This document shows positions 34,301 through 46,100 of a stretch of 64,000 bases of DNA, one piece after another. The notes beneath the pieces are model-generated. The model ran no database searches. It was not told where the DNA came from and saw only the letters and a program-made list of their open reading frames with translations. The stretch comes from Nilaparvata lugens (lineage: Eukaryota; Arthropoda; Insecta; Hemiptera; Delphacidae), in NCBI RefSeq assembly GCF_014356525.2, contig NC_052506.1:34935564-34999563 (forward strand). Reading direction: 5' to 3'. Each line of letters starts with the position of its first letter. The first letter of the stretch is position 1. The position numbers and the translations under genes were made by a program.

Positions 34301-36284
34301 ATGGAGGTTTCTTGAAACAATTTTTGATTTTGCAGCTTAATTTGGACTAGTTAGTAGGTGATGCTCTAGAAACCTACGATAAGCATCAGTTTTTACGATG
34401 CATTGGTTGGAGAGTTATAAGCCATGAAAAAGCAAAACATTGGATAAAAGCCAACAATTACACACTTCAAGAGCGAATATCTCGGGAACTGTTGGGAATA
34501 TCTAAAAATTCCACTGAACAAAAAGTGTAGAGAATTTATCAAGCTTCATTTTTGAATTGTTAGTTATTTCGGTTGAACTATTGTTCTCAAGATATGAGCG
34601 TGGGAGAAAAATGCTGAAAAATGCAACATTTGAACCATCCTCATCCCCTTAGCACATGAGTTAAGCCCAGGCCACACCAAACTAGTTTCACTTCGCCGTG
34701 CCAGGCGAACTTTTGAAACGTCTGCTGATGGTACTACCGCCGAGGTAGCGAGCTCGGTCTGGCCTGCACAATTGAATTACAATGGAAAGCGAGTTTTAAA
34801 AGTTGGCCTTCGGTAGCGCGCTGTGGTTGCCAGCCTTCCCCCACTACTAGAGAACCACACTCATCAAAACAAAACCTAACTACCGCTAGCGGACGTTTTT
34901 TGGTGTGGCCTGAACTAACACCGCGGGAGCGAGCTCGCTACCTTTAGCAGACGTTGGTGTGGCCAGTACTTTAGGAATAGGGACTTTTGATATGTTCTTC
35001 TAACTAGTTTTAACAAAACTGCAAAGTCAAAAATTGTGTTTGAAACATTCACTCCAAATTCCTTTGCCAATAATTAGTCTATTGTTGCAAAAATGGAGAT
35101 TTCACAATCAACACTAAAGCTGCTGCAAAGGGTGTAGGGAAATTTGTAAAAGTGTGAAATAATCCATCAAATTGAAGATAATTCAATGCTCTATGAGTTC
35201 ATAATCAGCATGGATTTTTCCTATCAATTTTTAAAAAGTTTCAAGAGCCAAAAGTGACAAAAAATTGGAAGCAAACGTGTTTTTTCAAAAATTTCACACC
35301 TTCAAGAGCGGATATCTCGAAAACTAGGGATGGTATAGAAAATGTTGTGAGATGAATATTGTAGGAAATTATGTAAGCTTCAATTTTGTATTTAACAATC
35401 ATGTCCGTGAGATACATAGTTTTTTAGTTATATGCTAGAAACCAAAAAATGGTACATTTGAACCACCCCCAAACATCAGTTTTTTAGTTATATGCTAGAA
35501 ACCAAAAAATGGTACCTTTGAACCACCCCCAAACCCTTAGCACACGGGGTAGGGGTGGGGACTTTTGATATGTTTACCTCCTCACTACCCTAAACATAAC
35601 TGTGGGGTCAAAAATTGTCTTCCAAACATTTTCCTCTGTACCCTTTTCTGTGCATTCTTTGCCTGTGCATTCTTTGCCTGGACTTAAGGCCTATTACTTA
35701 TCTACATAAATAAGAAATAGGCTTAGTAAGCTGAGAAGTAAGCGACCATTATTAGAATTTCAATGAGAGCTTAACCAATCTACTACAGTAGGATGGGACA
35801 TTCCAACCAATGCTGAAATTGAAATTTATTCTTCGAACTGAAAACATAATATTAATAACTTACGGTTTGTCATTCATTTTATCGAAAGAAGCATGAGCTT
35901 TCTTCAAGTCCAATAACTTTTCTAATTATTGTTGAATATTCAAATCAACTCAAAGTTGTTGAATAAAATTAATTAAATAAGATGTTTTTTTTAAAGAACC
36001 TAATTGTTTGTAAATATTAAGTTTGGTTTCCTGTAATCTCTGAAATCATTGTAATGATTGTTAAATATTAGATCTTTAGAAAAAGTATTAGCTTTTTAAG
36101 TAAGATCCAATAATTTTAATATTTTCATTAAACCCCCTTGAAATTTTAAGATTTCGGTACCAACCCTTGCTAGTCTAATCTCGGTCTAATTTTTTTTATC
36201 TCTGTTTCATAAGGTTTTGTTGTGGTCTGTTACAGGTACAACGCTAAGCGTAGACACTGGAGGAGAACCAAGCTGAAATTGTAA
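31307..36284 (+). CDS. RpL39: RpL39: large-subunit ribosomal protein eL39, complete
   Basis: Three exons: 31307-31309 (only the ATG, followed directly by GTAGGT), 31405-31508 and 36236-36284. They join to 51 codons, the normal eukaryotic length, starting [20 protein letters not shown] and ending [11 protein letters not shown]. eL39 is a small basic protein lining the ribosomal exit tunnel. Intron 2 is 4.7 kb and contains a 2.4 kb foldback element, an unusual load for a ribosomal protein gene. The reading frame is intact, so this looks like the functional copy rather than a processed pseudogene. Confidence 0.97.
31405..31508 (+). CDS. RpL39: RpL39 exon 2
   Basis: It follows TTTTTTCAG and encodes [20 protein letters not shown], then [14 protein letters not shown] plus AG of the next Arg. 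Donor AG|GTAAGA. Confidence 0.98.
33262..35683. mobile_element. Large foldback element in RpL39 intron 2
   Basis: The left end starts GTCCAGTCAAAGAAAGG, and the right end finishes CTTTGCCTGGAC. The arms are complementary for most of their length: for example GACAATTTTTGACCCCGCAG at about 33300 against GTGGGGTCAAAAATTGTC near 35604. It shares long stretches with 20094-22985 (GCTAAGGGGATGAGGGTGG; GAACATATCAAAAGTCCCC). A 307-bp MITE is nested at 34664-34970. There is a 54-bp direct repeat at about 35420-35530 (TTTTTTAGTTATATGCTAGA twice). No protein frame. Confidence 0.85.
34664..34970. mobile_element. Harbinger-like MITE, 307 bp, TTA target duplication
   Basis: The ends AGCCCAGGCCACACCAA and, inverted, AGTACTGGCCACACCAA are flanked by TTA on both sides (34661-34663 and 34971-34973). 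Removing the element and one TTA restores GAGTTAGGAAT, the sequence found in sister foldback arms. A 3-bp TTA duplication fits the PIF/Harbinger superfamily. GC-rich relative to its host; no transposase. Confidence 0.85.
36236..36284 (+). CDS. RpL39: RpL39 exon 3
   Basis: After TGTTACAG it completes Arg and encodes [15 protein letters not shown] and TAA at 36282. Confidence 0.98.
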
Positions 36285-36339
36285 GGTGTTTGTGGATTAT
36301 TTGTATTTAAATATGAAATTGACTTACTTCTTTTTCAAA

Positions 36340-36345
36340 AATAAA
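36340..36345 (+). terminator. RpL39 poly(A) signal
   Basis: AATAAA 55 bases after the stop codon, a normal position for a compact ribosomal-protein 3' UTR. Confidence 0.65.
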
Positions 36346-37323
36346 CTAAGTTAAAGTAAGCTATCTGTAGTTTTTTCTTGCTCACCTCAAGTTTGCACTA
36401 AATTGAACGTCACTTAGCTGCTCCAATTTTATTGCTGCTGGACATTTTGCATATTTGTTTTGTAAAAGTAAAAAATCTACCAAGTAATTTTCACTGTGAT
36501 CCTGTATCCATTACACAGTCATATTATTATATGGGCATTAATCTTCGATGAAGTGTATTATTGATGAAGTGTAGTATTATGTCAATTTCAGTTACATTCA
36601 TTAAATATCTCAGATATGAACTCTAGAATATTAAATGAATAAAATGAAGATTGATATTCACTTGCACTTCTGTTTATTAAGATTAAGTTCTGTTCTCAGT
36701 TGCAATGTATTGTCAGATTAACATGCACCATTAGATCACGCCATTAAGTCACGATTTATTGAAAAAATTCTACCCAAAAAAGTTTTCCTACCATATAGTG
36801 ACTTCAATTGAAAAGCATTCAATTTATTGAATGAACAAGAATAATGAATTGAAGCTCAATTGATCCAGGAACACTTTGTTGTTCAATAGTTTGTTTGTTT
36901 TTGGAATACCATTTTTGCTCCGCAGAAAATTTCATTGCAGTTTGCGACTCCAATGTTTTTTATATAAAATAGTATGGTAGGTGATGACTTCAGTGCTGCC
37001 GCATTGCCAGCTGGTGCGGCCAGAGCCGCTGTGCTGGTCAATGTATTTGACAAATAGCAAGATCAAAATTAGTGGAATTACAGTGAACATAATTCGTGGT
37101 TTCAATTAATTCATTTAAGACTTAAACTAAGCCCGACTCAACAGCTCAAACACATTGTGTGCTGTCTACTGACATTGTTGTCGAAGAATGATGTTAGACT
37201 TTAAATTTCTGGTATGAGCATGTGAATTACTGATCGAATTGGCAGTGATTGTATCATTATGTCGACTATCGCAATATGTGCAGGAAAGTAAATAATAAAT
37301 TTTATTAAGTGAGTAAAACATGC

Positions 37324-37673
37324 TCTGTCCGGAAAGTAATGTCAATTTTTTTCGACACAACTGTTCATTCCAGATTGCTGCGGCGATGGGAGATTTTGAT
37401 GGCGTGGGGGAGGGGGTATTTGAATTTGAGTACGACCCATTTTCATTATTCAACATTTCTAGAAAATTTTGGGTCCTCGTTACACTGTGGCGAGGCAGCA
37501 CTGCAGCCGCTTCATTCTGGATTATGACGTGTCACGGAAATGCCTGTAAAAACTGTCCGACAGGGCGCAGACAAATGGCTCGCAGTCAGCCTTGCTCCCA
37601 AAACCCCGCAGCACTCTGGAACGTACAGTCGCGTCGGAAAAAATCCATTGACATTTAATACTTTTCAGACAGA
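37324..37673. mobile_element. MITE with about 70-bp inverted repeats
   Basis: The left arm TCTGTCCGGAAAGTAATGTC runs on to CCAGATTGCTGCGG. The right arm on the other strand is TCTGTCTGAAAAGTATTAAA running on to CCAGAGTGCTGCGG. Several overlapping open frames of 70-112 codons are by-products of its GC-richer interior and show no known protein. Possibly Tc1/mariner-related by its ends. Confidence 0.65.
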
Positions 37674-38029
37674 CCAGTAGGACATATTGTTTTGAAAAAA
37701 AAATAGAAATGGAAGGACCACTATCACTTACTGTGGCCATTATTATTCTACTAATATAAATTATTGTCAATTAATCCTCCAGTAGCGCGAGGTTTCTCAA
37801 AACATGTATAGGCTCGTGGGTATCCCATGATGAATAATATTGATCTACCATCCTTTTAGTTGACTCTTGATGCAACAAATTATAGCATCAGTAGGTCTTT
37901 CTGAACCACTATATTTGATTATGTTGGTCATAAAAAACTAGCTATGGCCATATAGTACAAAGTTTTAAAATTTGTTCTTTTATAAATTTATATAATTTTT
38001 TTAATGTTAAGGCTTCTGAAACATATGGA

Positions 38030-38335
38030 AATTACTGAGATATTGCAATTATTCAAATGCTAATGAATTAATATTATTAAACGAAAATCCAAATTAAATG
38101 CTGTAATTCACCCTGAAGACTTCTGCTACTGCAAAATATTGACAACAGGGTAAACAGCTAGATGGAAATTCGATGAGCGCTACTATTAAAAAATTGTTTG
38201 TCAGCCCGGGAATCGAACCCAGTACCTCCTAATTGCCGGTCAGGAATGCTTACCCTTACACCAAACTGACAATCTCTGGATAGCAGCGCTCATTTTATAT
38301 GAAGCCATAGACTGTGGCCATAGCGGCCAGCCAGT
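38030..38335 (-). mobile_element. tRNA-derived SINE
   Basis: On the minus strand 38271-38199 folds as a 73-nt tRNA-like head. The acceptor TGTCAGT pairs with GCTGACA, the B box GGTTCGATTCC is perfect, and the A box is TGGTGTAAGGG. The anticodon loop CCGGCAA has C instead of U at position 33 and the D stem is weak, so I read it as a SINE promoter rather than a working tRNA gene. Downstream on that strand follows a body shared with 28030-28125 and 38341-38620, marked by CATCTAGCTGTTTACCCTGT and GTCAATATTTTGCAGTAGCA, ending near AATATCTCAGTAATTTCC. Confidence 0.75.
38199..38271 (-). other. tRNA-like head with A and B boxes
   Basis: A cloverleaf can be drawn for all arms: acceptor 7 bp, T stem CTGGG/CCCGG with loop TTCGATT, anticodon stem CCTGA/TTAGG. 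The missing U33 and two G-U pairs in the D stem argue against a functional tRNA. It is the polymerase III promoter region of the SINE around it. Confidence 0.65.
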
Positions 38336-38340
38336 CTACA

Positions 38341-38620
38341 GATGGAAATTACTGAGATATTGCAATTATTCAAATGCTAATGAATTGATTATTATTAAAG
38401 GAAAATTCAAATTAAATGCTGTAATTCACCCCGAAGACTTCTGCCACTGCAAATCTTGATAACAGGGTAAACAGCTAGATGGAAATTCGTAGGGCTGACA
38501 ATTTTTGAATAGTAGCGCTCATTGAATTTCCATCTAGCTGTTTACCCTGTTGTCAATATTTGCAGTAGCAGAAGTCTACGGGGTGAATTACAGAATTTAA
38601 TTTGGATTTTCGTTTAAAAG
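38341..38620. mobile_element. Two SINE bodies in inverted orientation
   Basis: From 38341 the SINE body runs on the same orientation as the first copy (GGAAATTACTGAGATATTGC to AACAGCTAGATGGAAATTC). After GTAGGGCTGACAATTTTTGA it returns as its reverse complement from about 38520 (AATTTCCATCTAGCTGTTTA to TTGGATTTTCGTTTAA). The result is a head-to-head palindrome of about 100-bp arms without a tRNA head. Confidence 0.7.
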
Positions 38621-39416
38621 CTGTGCAAAGGCTAAAAATTAACTTTCTACTAGTGATATTTTTTCAAAGTTTTTCGATTTTTATATCATCAAGCTATCAA
38701 AATGAAAAAGTTTCTCAGGAAAACATTTTTTTCAGATAATTACTTTTTGAGATATGAGCGCCTAAAGTAAAAATTTTTGGGACAGAACATTTCAAGTTCG
38801 GTAAGAGATAAATCCATGAGATTCAGAAGATAGATTCTTCATGGTATTGTTGATTAATAAAACAAAAAATTTCTGAAAATATCAATTTTTGAGAAAGTTA
38901 TTCAATTTACTAAAAATGACCAAAAATAACTTTTAATTGAGTGGAGAAGCCAGTCTTCTTGCACCTACTTTGCAATTAATACTAACATTTCAAAATATTT
39001 ACATTATCGCAACCAGTATTCACTAATAAGAAAAAATGAGTAGCCTAATATCAAAGACGGACATCTGACTACCTGGTCAAAATTCAACTAACTATTGATT
39101 CTTATAGTATTTTTGGCGCTCTTTCCAATGGTGCATTCAATTTCGATCAAAAACGGCTTCTTATATGCTATTTCCATCCATGTTTTCCAACATCTGTTTC
39201 AAAAACGGACAGCTGTTACAATGCTTCATTTCAAACACGGACATCTGTAGATACAAAGATGAAGAACCAATGAGCAAGGAGTATCAGATCATGTGACCAA
39301 CAAAACTGTCATGGCGTATACATGTGTTTACTGCAAAGATTGTAAAGGAGGTATCGACTTTTAGTTTGCTATTTTTAATAAATTTAAATGCATTTTTAGT
39401 AATAATTTACGTTAAT

Positions 39417-41934
39417 ATGGAGCAGGAAATATTACCAGTTTATCCAGAAAGTGCTCGCAAGAGAAAATCACAGCCAGAGAAATGGAAAAGAAACACAGAA
39501 AAGAGAAAAAAGTAAGCATAACCTCATACACTATCATATTGTTATTACTCACATTCAAACTCAATTACTGAATTATTATTCACAGTGAGAACTAATCTTC
39601 ATATCAGTAAATTATAAGAAATTAATTCTTAATCAGTTCATAATGTTTTCATTATGTACTATGCTGTGAATTTTTAAAGAATTTTCAATTTGAAGACCTA
39701 CCTGTCAATACTGAATTTGTAAGCTCAATTGTCATTACTCTTCCTGTTTTGAATCATTATGTGATCAAATAAAAACGTAATACTCAGTAAAAAGTATTGT
39801 CCATATGAGAGAAAAGATAACATTTTATTATATAACCTAGATAAAATTCAACCAAAATATTCTTATTATCTAGCCTACTAGCCTATGATGGTACTTTATG
39901 GTTTCTAGTATTAACCACTAAAAGGTATACAGCAGATTCCACCTAATTTGGCATTATGTTATGTCAGGACAGTCTGTGAACAGTCTTTGAGAGCATATTG
40001 GTTCATCTCTGGTGTTATTTTCGACTCAATACAGTCTTGCAGACCACTTGCAGACTGTCCTGGCAGAGCTGACAACAGAAAACAGTATCCTGACATCCAC
40101 TAATTCAGGTGAAGTTTGCTATACAGGTACTACTCTTGTTTGTAATCTATCAAAAAATTTTCTGTGTTTCTCTGTTGCAGGTATAGTGCTAAAGGACTGC
40201 CCAACTACCCGACATGCAATCACAGGGTTGGCTTTCAATGTACTTTGCTGACAATGCGTGATGTGAAAGATTTTCATGCTGCTTTTTATTCAATCCCTGA
40301 GAAAGGTAAGCAGGACTCTTTTATCCTGGAATACTGCCGTGCAGAGCAACCGAATCCAAGAAGAAAAGTGAAATTACCAGTCTAGGGCAAATCTACAATT
40401 TATGAATACACCATTGTGAAACAAGCTGGGAACAATCTGAAAGTTTGCCGAAATACTTTCCTCAATGTATTGAATATTACCAAACATCGAGTTATTGGTG
40501 TATTTACGAAGTTCAAGAAAGGTATTAACCATGTTCCAGTTGAGACCAGGGGTGGGAATCACAAGGAAGCTAAATTTGCTAGTAAAAGAGAGGCAGTTAT
40601 GTCTTTTATCAGTTCCTTGATGGCTTGTATATCACATTATGCAAGGGAGAAAAGTACACGCATTTATCTACCCTCAGAGCTATCTGTGAAGAAATTATGG
40701 ACAATGTTTAATAATGATAAGCCTGATAATGAACAAGTGACAGAGTGTTTTTTTAGAAAGAAAAGTTTTCTGTGTTAACTTCAACATAGGATTCTCAGCA
40801 CCTGCTGTAGACGAGTGCAGTACATGCATTGAGCTTACTCAAAGAATCTCTATTGAGAAAAACGATGCTCAGAAATCTGAATTGCAATTTAAATTGAAAC
40901 TGCATAAGAAGCAAGCTAATCGGTTTTTTGACCGTCTGCGAGAGAAACCACCAGGTTGTGCTATTTTTTCATTTGACTGCCAGAAAAACCTGGTACTTCC
41001 CAAAGTAAGTGACCAAATTGCTTACTATACCCGTCAACTGTATTGCTACAACTTGTCTGTTGTAAGAGGATTATCAACTGACTCATTGAAACGTGACAAT
41101 GTTTCAATTTATTCATGGACTGAGAATGAGGCAAAGAAGTCTTCCAGTGAAGTTGCATCCATTGTATATAATGAGCTAACAACAACTGATCTGTCTGATT
41201 GTAATTCTATTCGACTGGTTGCAGATGGATGCGCAGGTCAAAATAAGAATGTAATTGTTGTGACAATGTGCATGAAGTGGCTTGCAACTGATGCGCCAGA
41301 GTCAATAAAAGATTTGGAAATAATTTACCCTGTCACTGGTCATTCATTCATGCCAGCTGATAGAGTATTTGGGCTGCTGGAGAAAGAATTCAAAAAGAAA
41401 CAGAATTTCATTTGTAAAGAGGAATATCATGAAATCTTCAAGAAGTATGGGAAATTGAAGCTGGTTGAAAAAGATTGGAAACTACTCAATTGGAGAGAGC
41501 AGGCAATCCAGCATGTCAAATCGGCAAGTCAACTTCATTTCCAAATTTCTAAATGCAGACGCATCATCCTACGTAAAACAAAGTCAGGAAATGTGACTGT
41601 CCGAGGAGAGATTGGATATGGTTTATTGACTGGAAGAGAGAGACCCATTATTAAAGTGAATCATTCTATTGCTGATATAAATCCAACAGTCATGTCTGTC
41701 GGTGTTCCATTGAAGCCTGAAAAGTTAACAGATGTTGCTAAACTACTAGAGAAACATTTTGGAAATAATTGGAGAAGCCTGGAGACACTTCAGTGGTATG
41801 TCAATGTGATTGATGCGGATAGCGGATTTCAAGATGAGAACACAGCAAATAATAATGAGTGTGAGTGCATTGAATTGCAAGATAATGACAATGTCGATGA
41901 TGGGAGAATTGTGACAATACACCTGAATAATTAA
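39417..41934 (+). pseudogene. Sola-like/DUF7869-type DDE transposase, broken
   Basis: Exon 1 is 39417-39511 (MEQEILPVYPESARKRKSQP, basic end) and splices at AA|GTAAGC to 40181 after GTTGCAG, giving KYSAKGLPNYPTCNHRV. The frame has TAG at 40383-40385, then continues openly (YEYTIVKQAGNNLKVC; VSFISSLMACISHYA) to a +1/-1 break in the T7/A tract at 40747-40764, where the frame moves to FNIGFSAPAVDECSTC. The last part, to TAA at 41932, has FSFDCQKNLVLPK, VADGCAGQNKN and GHSFMPADRVFGLLEKE. In the proteins I know with a DNCAGQNKN motif these carry the acidic residues of an RNase H-like fold. The gene would be about 610 residues. Two disabling changes make it non-autonomous. Confidence 0.8.
40861..41934 (+). 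pseudogene. Transposase C-terminal domain, largest open frame in the window
   Basis: This stretch is open for about 350 codons and holds all likely catalytic acidic residues: D of FDCQKN, D of VADGCAGQNKN, and E in GLLEKE. Its integrity relative to the N-terminal part suggests the stop and frameshift upstream are recent, so inactivation was not ancient. Confidence 0.75.
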
Positions 41935-42834
41935 CATGAAATAATTTAATAACATAAATAATTTACATTCTCGATTTTTTCTTAATAAAAATATTCAATT
42001 TTTATATCAATTTATTTAATTTTTGTATTACCTAAAACCTAATTAATAAAATACCAGTCATGCGTTATACATGATACCAGCCATACCAGTGATGAATGTT
42101 AAAAGAAAGTTTTAAACTATATGATATTGAAAAAAGTTTTAATTATAAGCATTATTATAAAGATGACTATATTTTCAGAACCTCTCTTTTATTCAATAAT
42201 ATTGATTCATAGGCAAAGAACAATGATGAATACTATGATGAATGACAAGAGTCTTGTCGAGATGGATTAGTTTCAAAAACAGACATTTGTAATACAGTTC
42301 ACATCAAAAACTGACTTTTTGTTTCAAAAATGGACATCTGTATTTTTCAAGTGGAAATACAGCTGTATATTCAATATATTGATGTTGGATGCTATAACAT
42401 ATGATTCCATAGGCTCTAAACTTTAAGGAGAAAAATATATCATAGTTGAAGAGAATAGTATTTCAGGAGAGATATGTAGCTGTGGTGGAATCTCACCAAA
42501 ACTGCAGATGTCCGTATTTGATATTAGGCTACTCAAATGTGATAAGATTCACATTAGCCAGTAAATAACGAGCTAAATTAATGACAGGTTGTACGAAGTT
42601 TTGAATGGAACAATCTGTATGTGGAGTGAATAAGACAAATTAGCTGTCCTTTATGTGCAGGTTTTTAAAAAGCAGCCTATTGTAGTATTTATTTATTTAT
42701 TTATTCTTAACCATGAATGATCCGGAAAGGAACAACAGGCTTAAAGCCCAAAACTTCTCCTTTCCCAATTTTGGTATTGATTGTAGCTATTCAATAATGG
42801 CTGATTAGAAACAGTCTATTATTCATATATTTGG

Positions 42835-42840
42835 TTTATT
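42835..42840 (-). terminator. Candidate poly(A) signal of the ornithine carrier
   Basis: AATAAA on the minus strand 137 bases after the carrier stop codon. Confidence 0.4.
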
Positions 42841-42976
42841 CTAAGATCACCTACACAGAAATGACACTTTTAGAAAAAAATTTAGAGAAATATGAAATGA
42901 TGGAATCATAACTGACTACACTTTGAGCAAACAAAATTTTACTTTCAGTAAATAACAGAAGTAGACAATTAAATTG

Positions 42977-43110
42977 CTATGCAATATTTTCAGTTCCAAG
43001 AAAGGAATTGAGAAGTGATCGACTAGTTTCATAAACTAGAAATAGGACGGCAGTTGATGGAATTGTGCGTATCACTGTTGGAGTCCAGCCGCTGTACATT
43101 GCCGTGAATC
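42977..43110 (-). CDS. Ornithine carrier exon 6, C-terminus
   Basis: After GTGTAG it completes Gly and encodes [20 protein letters not shown], then [17 protein letters not shown] and GTENIA before TAG. It is too short for a typical gene finder, but its phase (2 bases) fits exon 5 exactly. Confidence 0.92.
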
Positions 43111-46100
43111 CTACACAAAATTAAGATTTTTATTAAAAATAGGCTACATGTGTTAGACATAATAAGGTAGGCTATTCTTTATATTTTTGCATAACACTGT
43201 TCGAAAATATTAAGTTAATCCATAGTGCGAGCATACAATCAAATATTAGTTATTTGTAATACCTATACAAATAAAATGAAATTGAAATTCCATTATCTGA
43301 TTTGACTACAGGCCTACTCTAGTGAGATAACTACCAGCAAACATTGAGCAAAAGGTGAGGAGTCAGCAGTCCACATGAAAAATAACATAACTAGGTACTA
43401 AAATAGTTCATTATTTCCATTCATCCAATGCTGACAGTTGAAAGTGAATCCCACTATAGGAGATATTTTTCTTGGAAACATAAATATATTTATTCCAAGG
43501 TGGAATAAAGAAAATTATGAAGAATTTTCAACAAAAAGCTCAACTTGTGGTATTACAATATGAGTGAGTGTATGCTGAAATCAATAAATTAGGTTCATTA
43601 CTAGAATTGGATATTCAACACTGTTATGTAGACTACTCTGATTTCCATCATTGTTCGATGTAAGGATGTAAGCCGAATTGAATAAAAATAACTCTTATTT
43701 TGTTGATAAACGAATCCAAAAAAGATACATCTTATTGTCGAATCAATTCTGCAACAAGAACAATACTGATGATTCATCATACTTCTGAAGAAATCAATTG
43801 AGAGCTTCACCGTCTAGGAAAAAATAGACAGAATTTAAAAGAGAATAACAATGAAGATACACCCATAACCAAGGTGAATATTAAATTTATTAATAATAAT
43901 CCTGTAAAAATAATGATCGCATAAAATATGCATAGCGTTTTAAGTCACATTAAATGTTAGGAAACCATATCAAACAACAATTAGTTATTTAGAACTGACA
44001 GGATTAGACTTTCACCAAAACAGATTTGAATCAACTTATCTGTATTTTTATTAGTACCGGTAATAATAATGATAATTAGGATTAGATCGGCTAAAATAGA
44101 AGATAAGCAAGCAAACAAGCAAGCAAGAAAATCTTTTCAACTTACCTCTTACCTGATTACATTCTATTGATTTGAATTGCATTGATTAGGCCTATTTGAA
44201 TAACTTTGTCCTACTCTATGAAAAATTCAAGTATTAAGTAAGTTTTTGAACAGAAAATACTCGATGACGTATACATTATAATAGGATTATTACAAATAAT
44301 GGACCCTTTTTTCAATAATTCATAATTATCAATTTTAAAATGAGTCTTTAAACAAATGAAAAGATTAAATCACAAAGTATTTTTAAAATAATTGCCTTGT
44401 ACACCTATCAGACCAAGCTTCCAGGACGCGCAGCAAGCAAGTGGTCAGTCGCTCACCAGGTACTGTTGTTACTCAGACAGCCACATTTTGGCTTCTGGTT
44501 GGATGCCTAAAGCCCGGCGACCACACTGGTAGACAAAACGTGGCTGCCCAAGTCTTGAAACAATGCCCGGTGACGGAGTGAGCGACTGGTCGCCCGGCTG
44601 ACCGTGTCACCTGCTTTCCCGGCTGGCTGCGCGTCCTGTGGCTGCCTGGTCTAATAGTGACACCAGGTATTTATTGAGAATTTTTGGAGGGAATTCTCTC
44701 TTTCCATTGGTATGAAGATTTGGCATTTCGGATTTGTACTTTGGTAGTTATGAATTTTTAAAAATGAATCCATAATTTGTTATAACTTGAGCTCTAGGAT
44801 TACATTTGAAACTTGCAATAATTGCGTTGCAATACTCTTTGCTGTTGCCATCTCTTATTTAAAAAAACAATCCAAATTTTAATGTTCATAAACTAATAAA
44901 ACAAATGTTAAAGCAGAAATTTTGAATCTTTAGGTCAATATTCATATAATATGCTATGTGTCTGACAGAATAGGCATCACAGGCTCTCTAAATTTTTCTG
45001 TAATAAATATTACGACAATATGGAAACTAGTTCAAGCTAGAGGTTATACAATATGAATTAGATGAAAAATATTTTTCCAAACAAAATAACTATCTCACAA
45101 CTTGATTTTGAAATGCTTGTATACTCATACCAATAAGTATGTGCAGCTGGTGTGAAGATAACATTTCTAAGAAATTATGATTGAGCTCAATGAAATCAAA
45201 AAGTACAGTAGTACACTTACGGTGGATCATGAAATAACTAGGGACAGAATAATTATTTTCAACTGAATTATGTTTGATTCTCAACTACAGTATAATATTC
45301 AACTACATACAACACCTCTAGTAAATATTTACTCCTTCGGAACATAAAAACAGCAGATTCATAAATTAAAAAATTCTCTTCGTACGCTTTTCAGGACTAT
45401 CACAGTGGACACAGCAGACTCAGAATTTTGATAATATTCTCGTCATACGCTTTTCAACAATACCGTATCAAAATATTGTTACGGAATGGAACAGAGTGTA
45501 GCCTCAATACGTATTATTATAAACCGATAGAAGTTCCCAACGCAACTCACTTCTAGATAGTTCTTCTGGCGTGAAGACGCGCCTGAGCCTCCCCTCAAGG
45601 TACATGGTGGACACTTTGTCGATGAGCTCGAGTGGCGCTGTCCACATCTCCTGCTGCAACTGAGTGTCAACCATTTCGGCCAACTCATGAACATCTACAT
45701 GCTCTAACAGCGATTCAGCGCATCCTGTCCACCAAACTACTTTGTAAAATCAATCAATGCACATCATACACTCGATGGACGATGTTCCTATTTACAATGA
45801 TTCGGATGGGATACGTCGGTCGCTATAATACGAATGATGTTTTTGTGATAATTGTGTTCTTTCTGACATGATTTTGATGCTGTTTTTACGTAATTGTGTT
45901 GGTGACATGATGTCAAGGAGAATGGAGCCCGAAATAAAATCCACTGTGAAAGCCCAAATGTAAAGCATATGAATTCATTTTACTCAATTTAATAATGACC
46001 TGCTATGTGTCTCCAAGATATAAATACTGATTGAAGATATCATGAGTAGTATGAAAAGTATAAATATGATACAGGTAATCAAGAAGAACATTAGGTAATG

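Larger units (their letters stand above)
39038..42534 (+). mobile_element. Sola-like DNA transposon, 3.5 kb, with AAAT target duplication
   Basis: The left end GAGTAGCCTAATATCAAAGA and the right end (other strand) GAGTAGCCTAATATCAAATA match over 30 bp with one mismatch; both continue CGGACATCTG. AAAT precedes the left end (39034-39037) and follows the right (42535-42538). The CGGACATCTG end motif recurs beneath both ends (near 39210, 39237, 42284, 42327), probably transposase binding sites. One spliced coding region fills the middle. The 4-bp duplication is typical of Sola elements; the superfamily name is inferred from this and the protein style. Confidence 0.8.

Noticed and set aside
37320..37658. 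Overlapping open frames of 72-112 codons
   Set aside because: They lie inside a 350-bp MITE, on both strands and in several frames, without transposase motifs.
38199..38271. Functional tRNA gene
   Set aside because: The fold is tRNA-like, but U33 is replaced by C, the D stem is weak and a SINE body follows; more likely a SINE head.
43601..43810. 69-codon minus-strand frame in the carrier intron
   Set aside because: AT-rich intron sequence with no motif and no plausible flanking splice sites.
44410..44652. hAT assignment for the GC-rich inverted-repeat element
   Set aside because: No 8-bp duplication is present at its borders; left unclassified.
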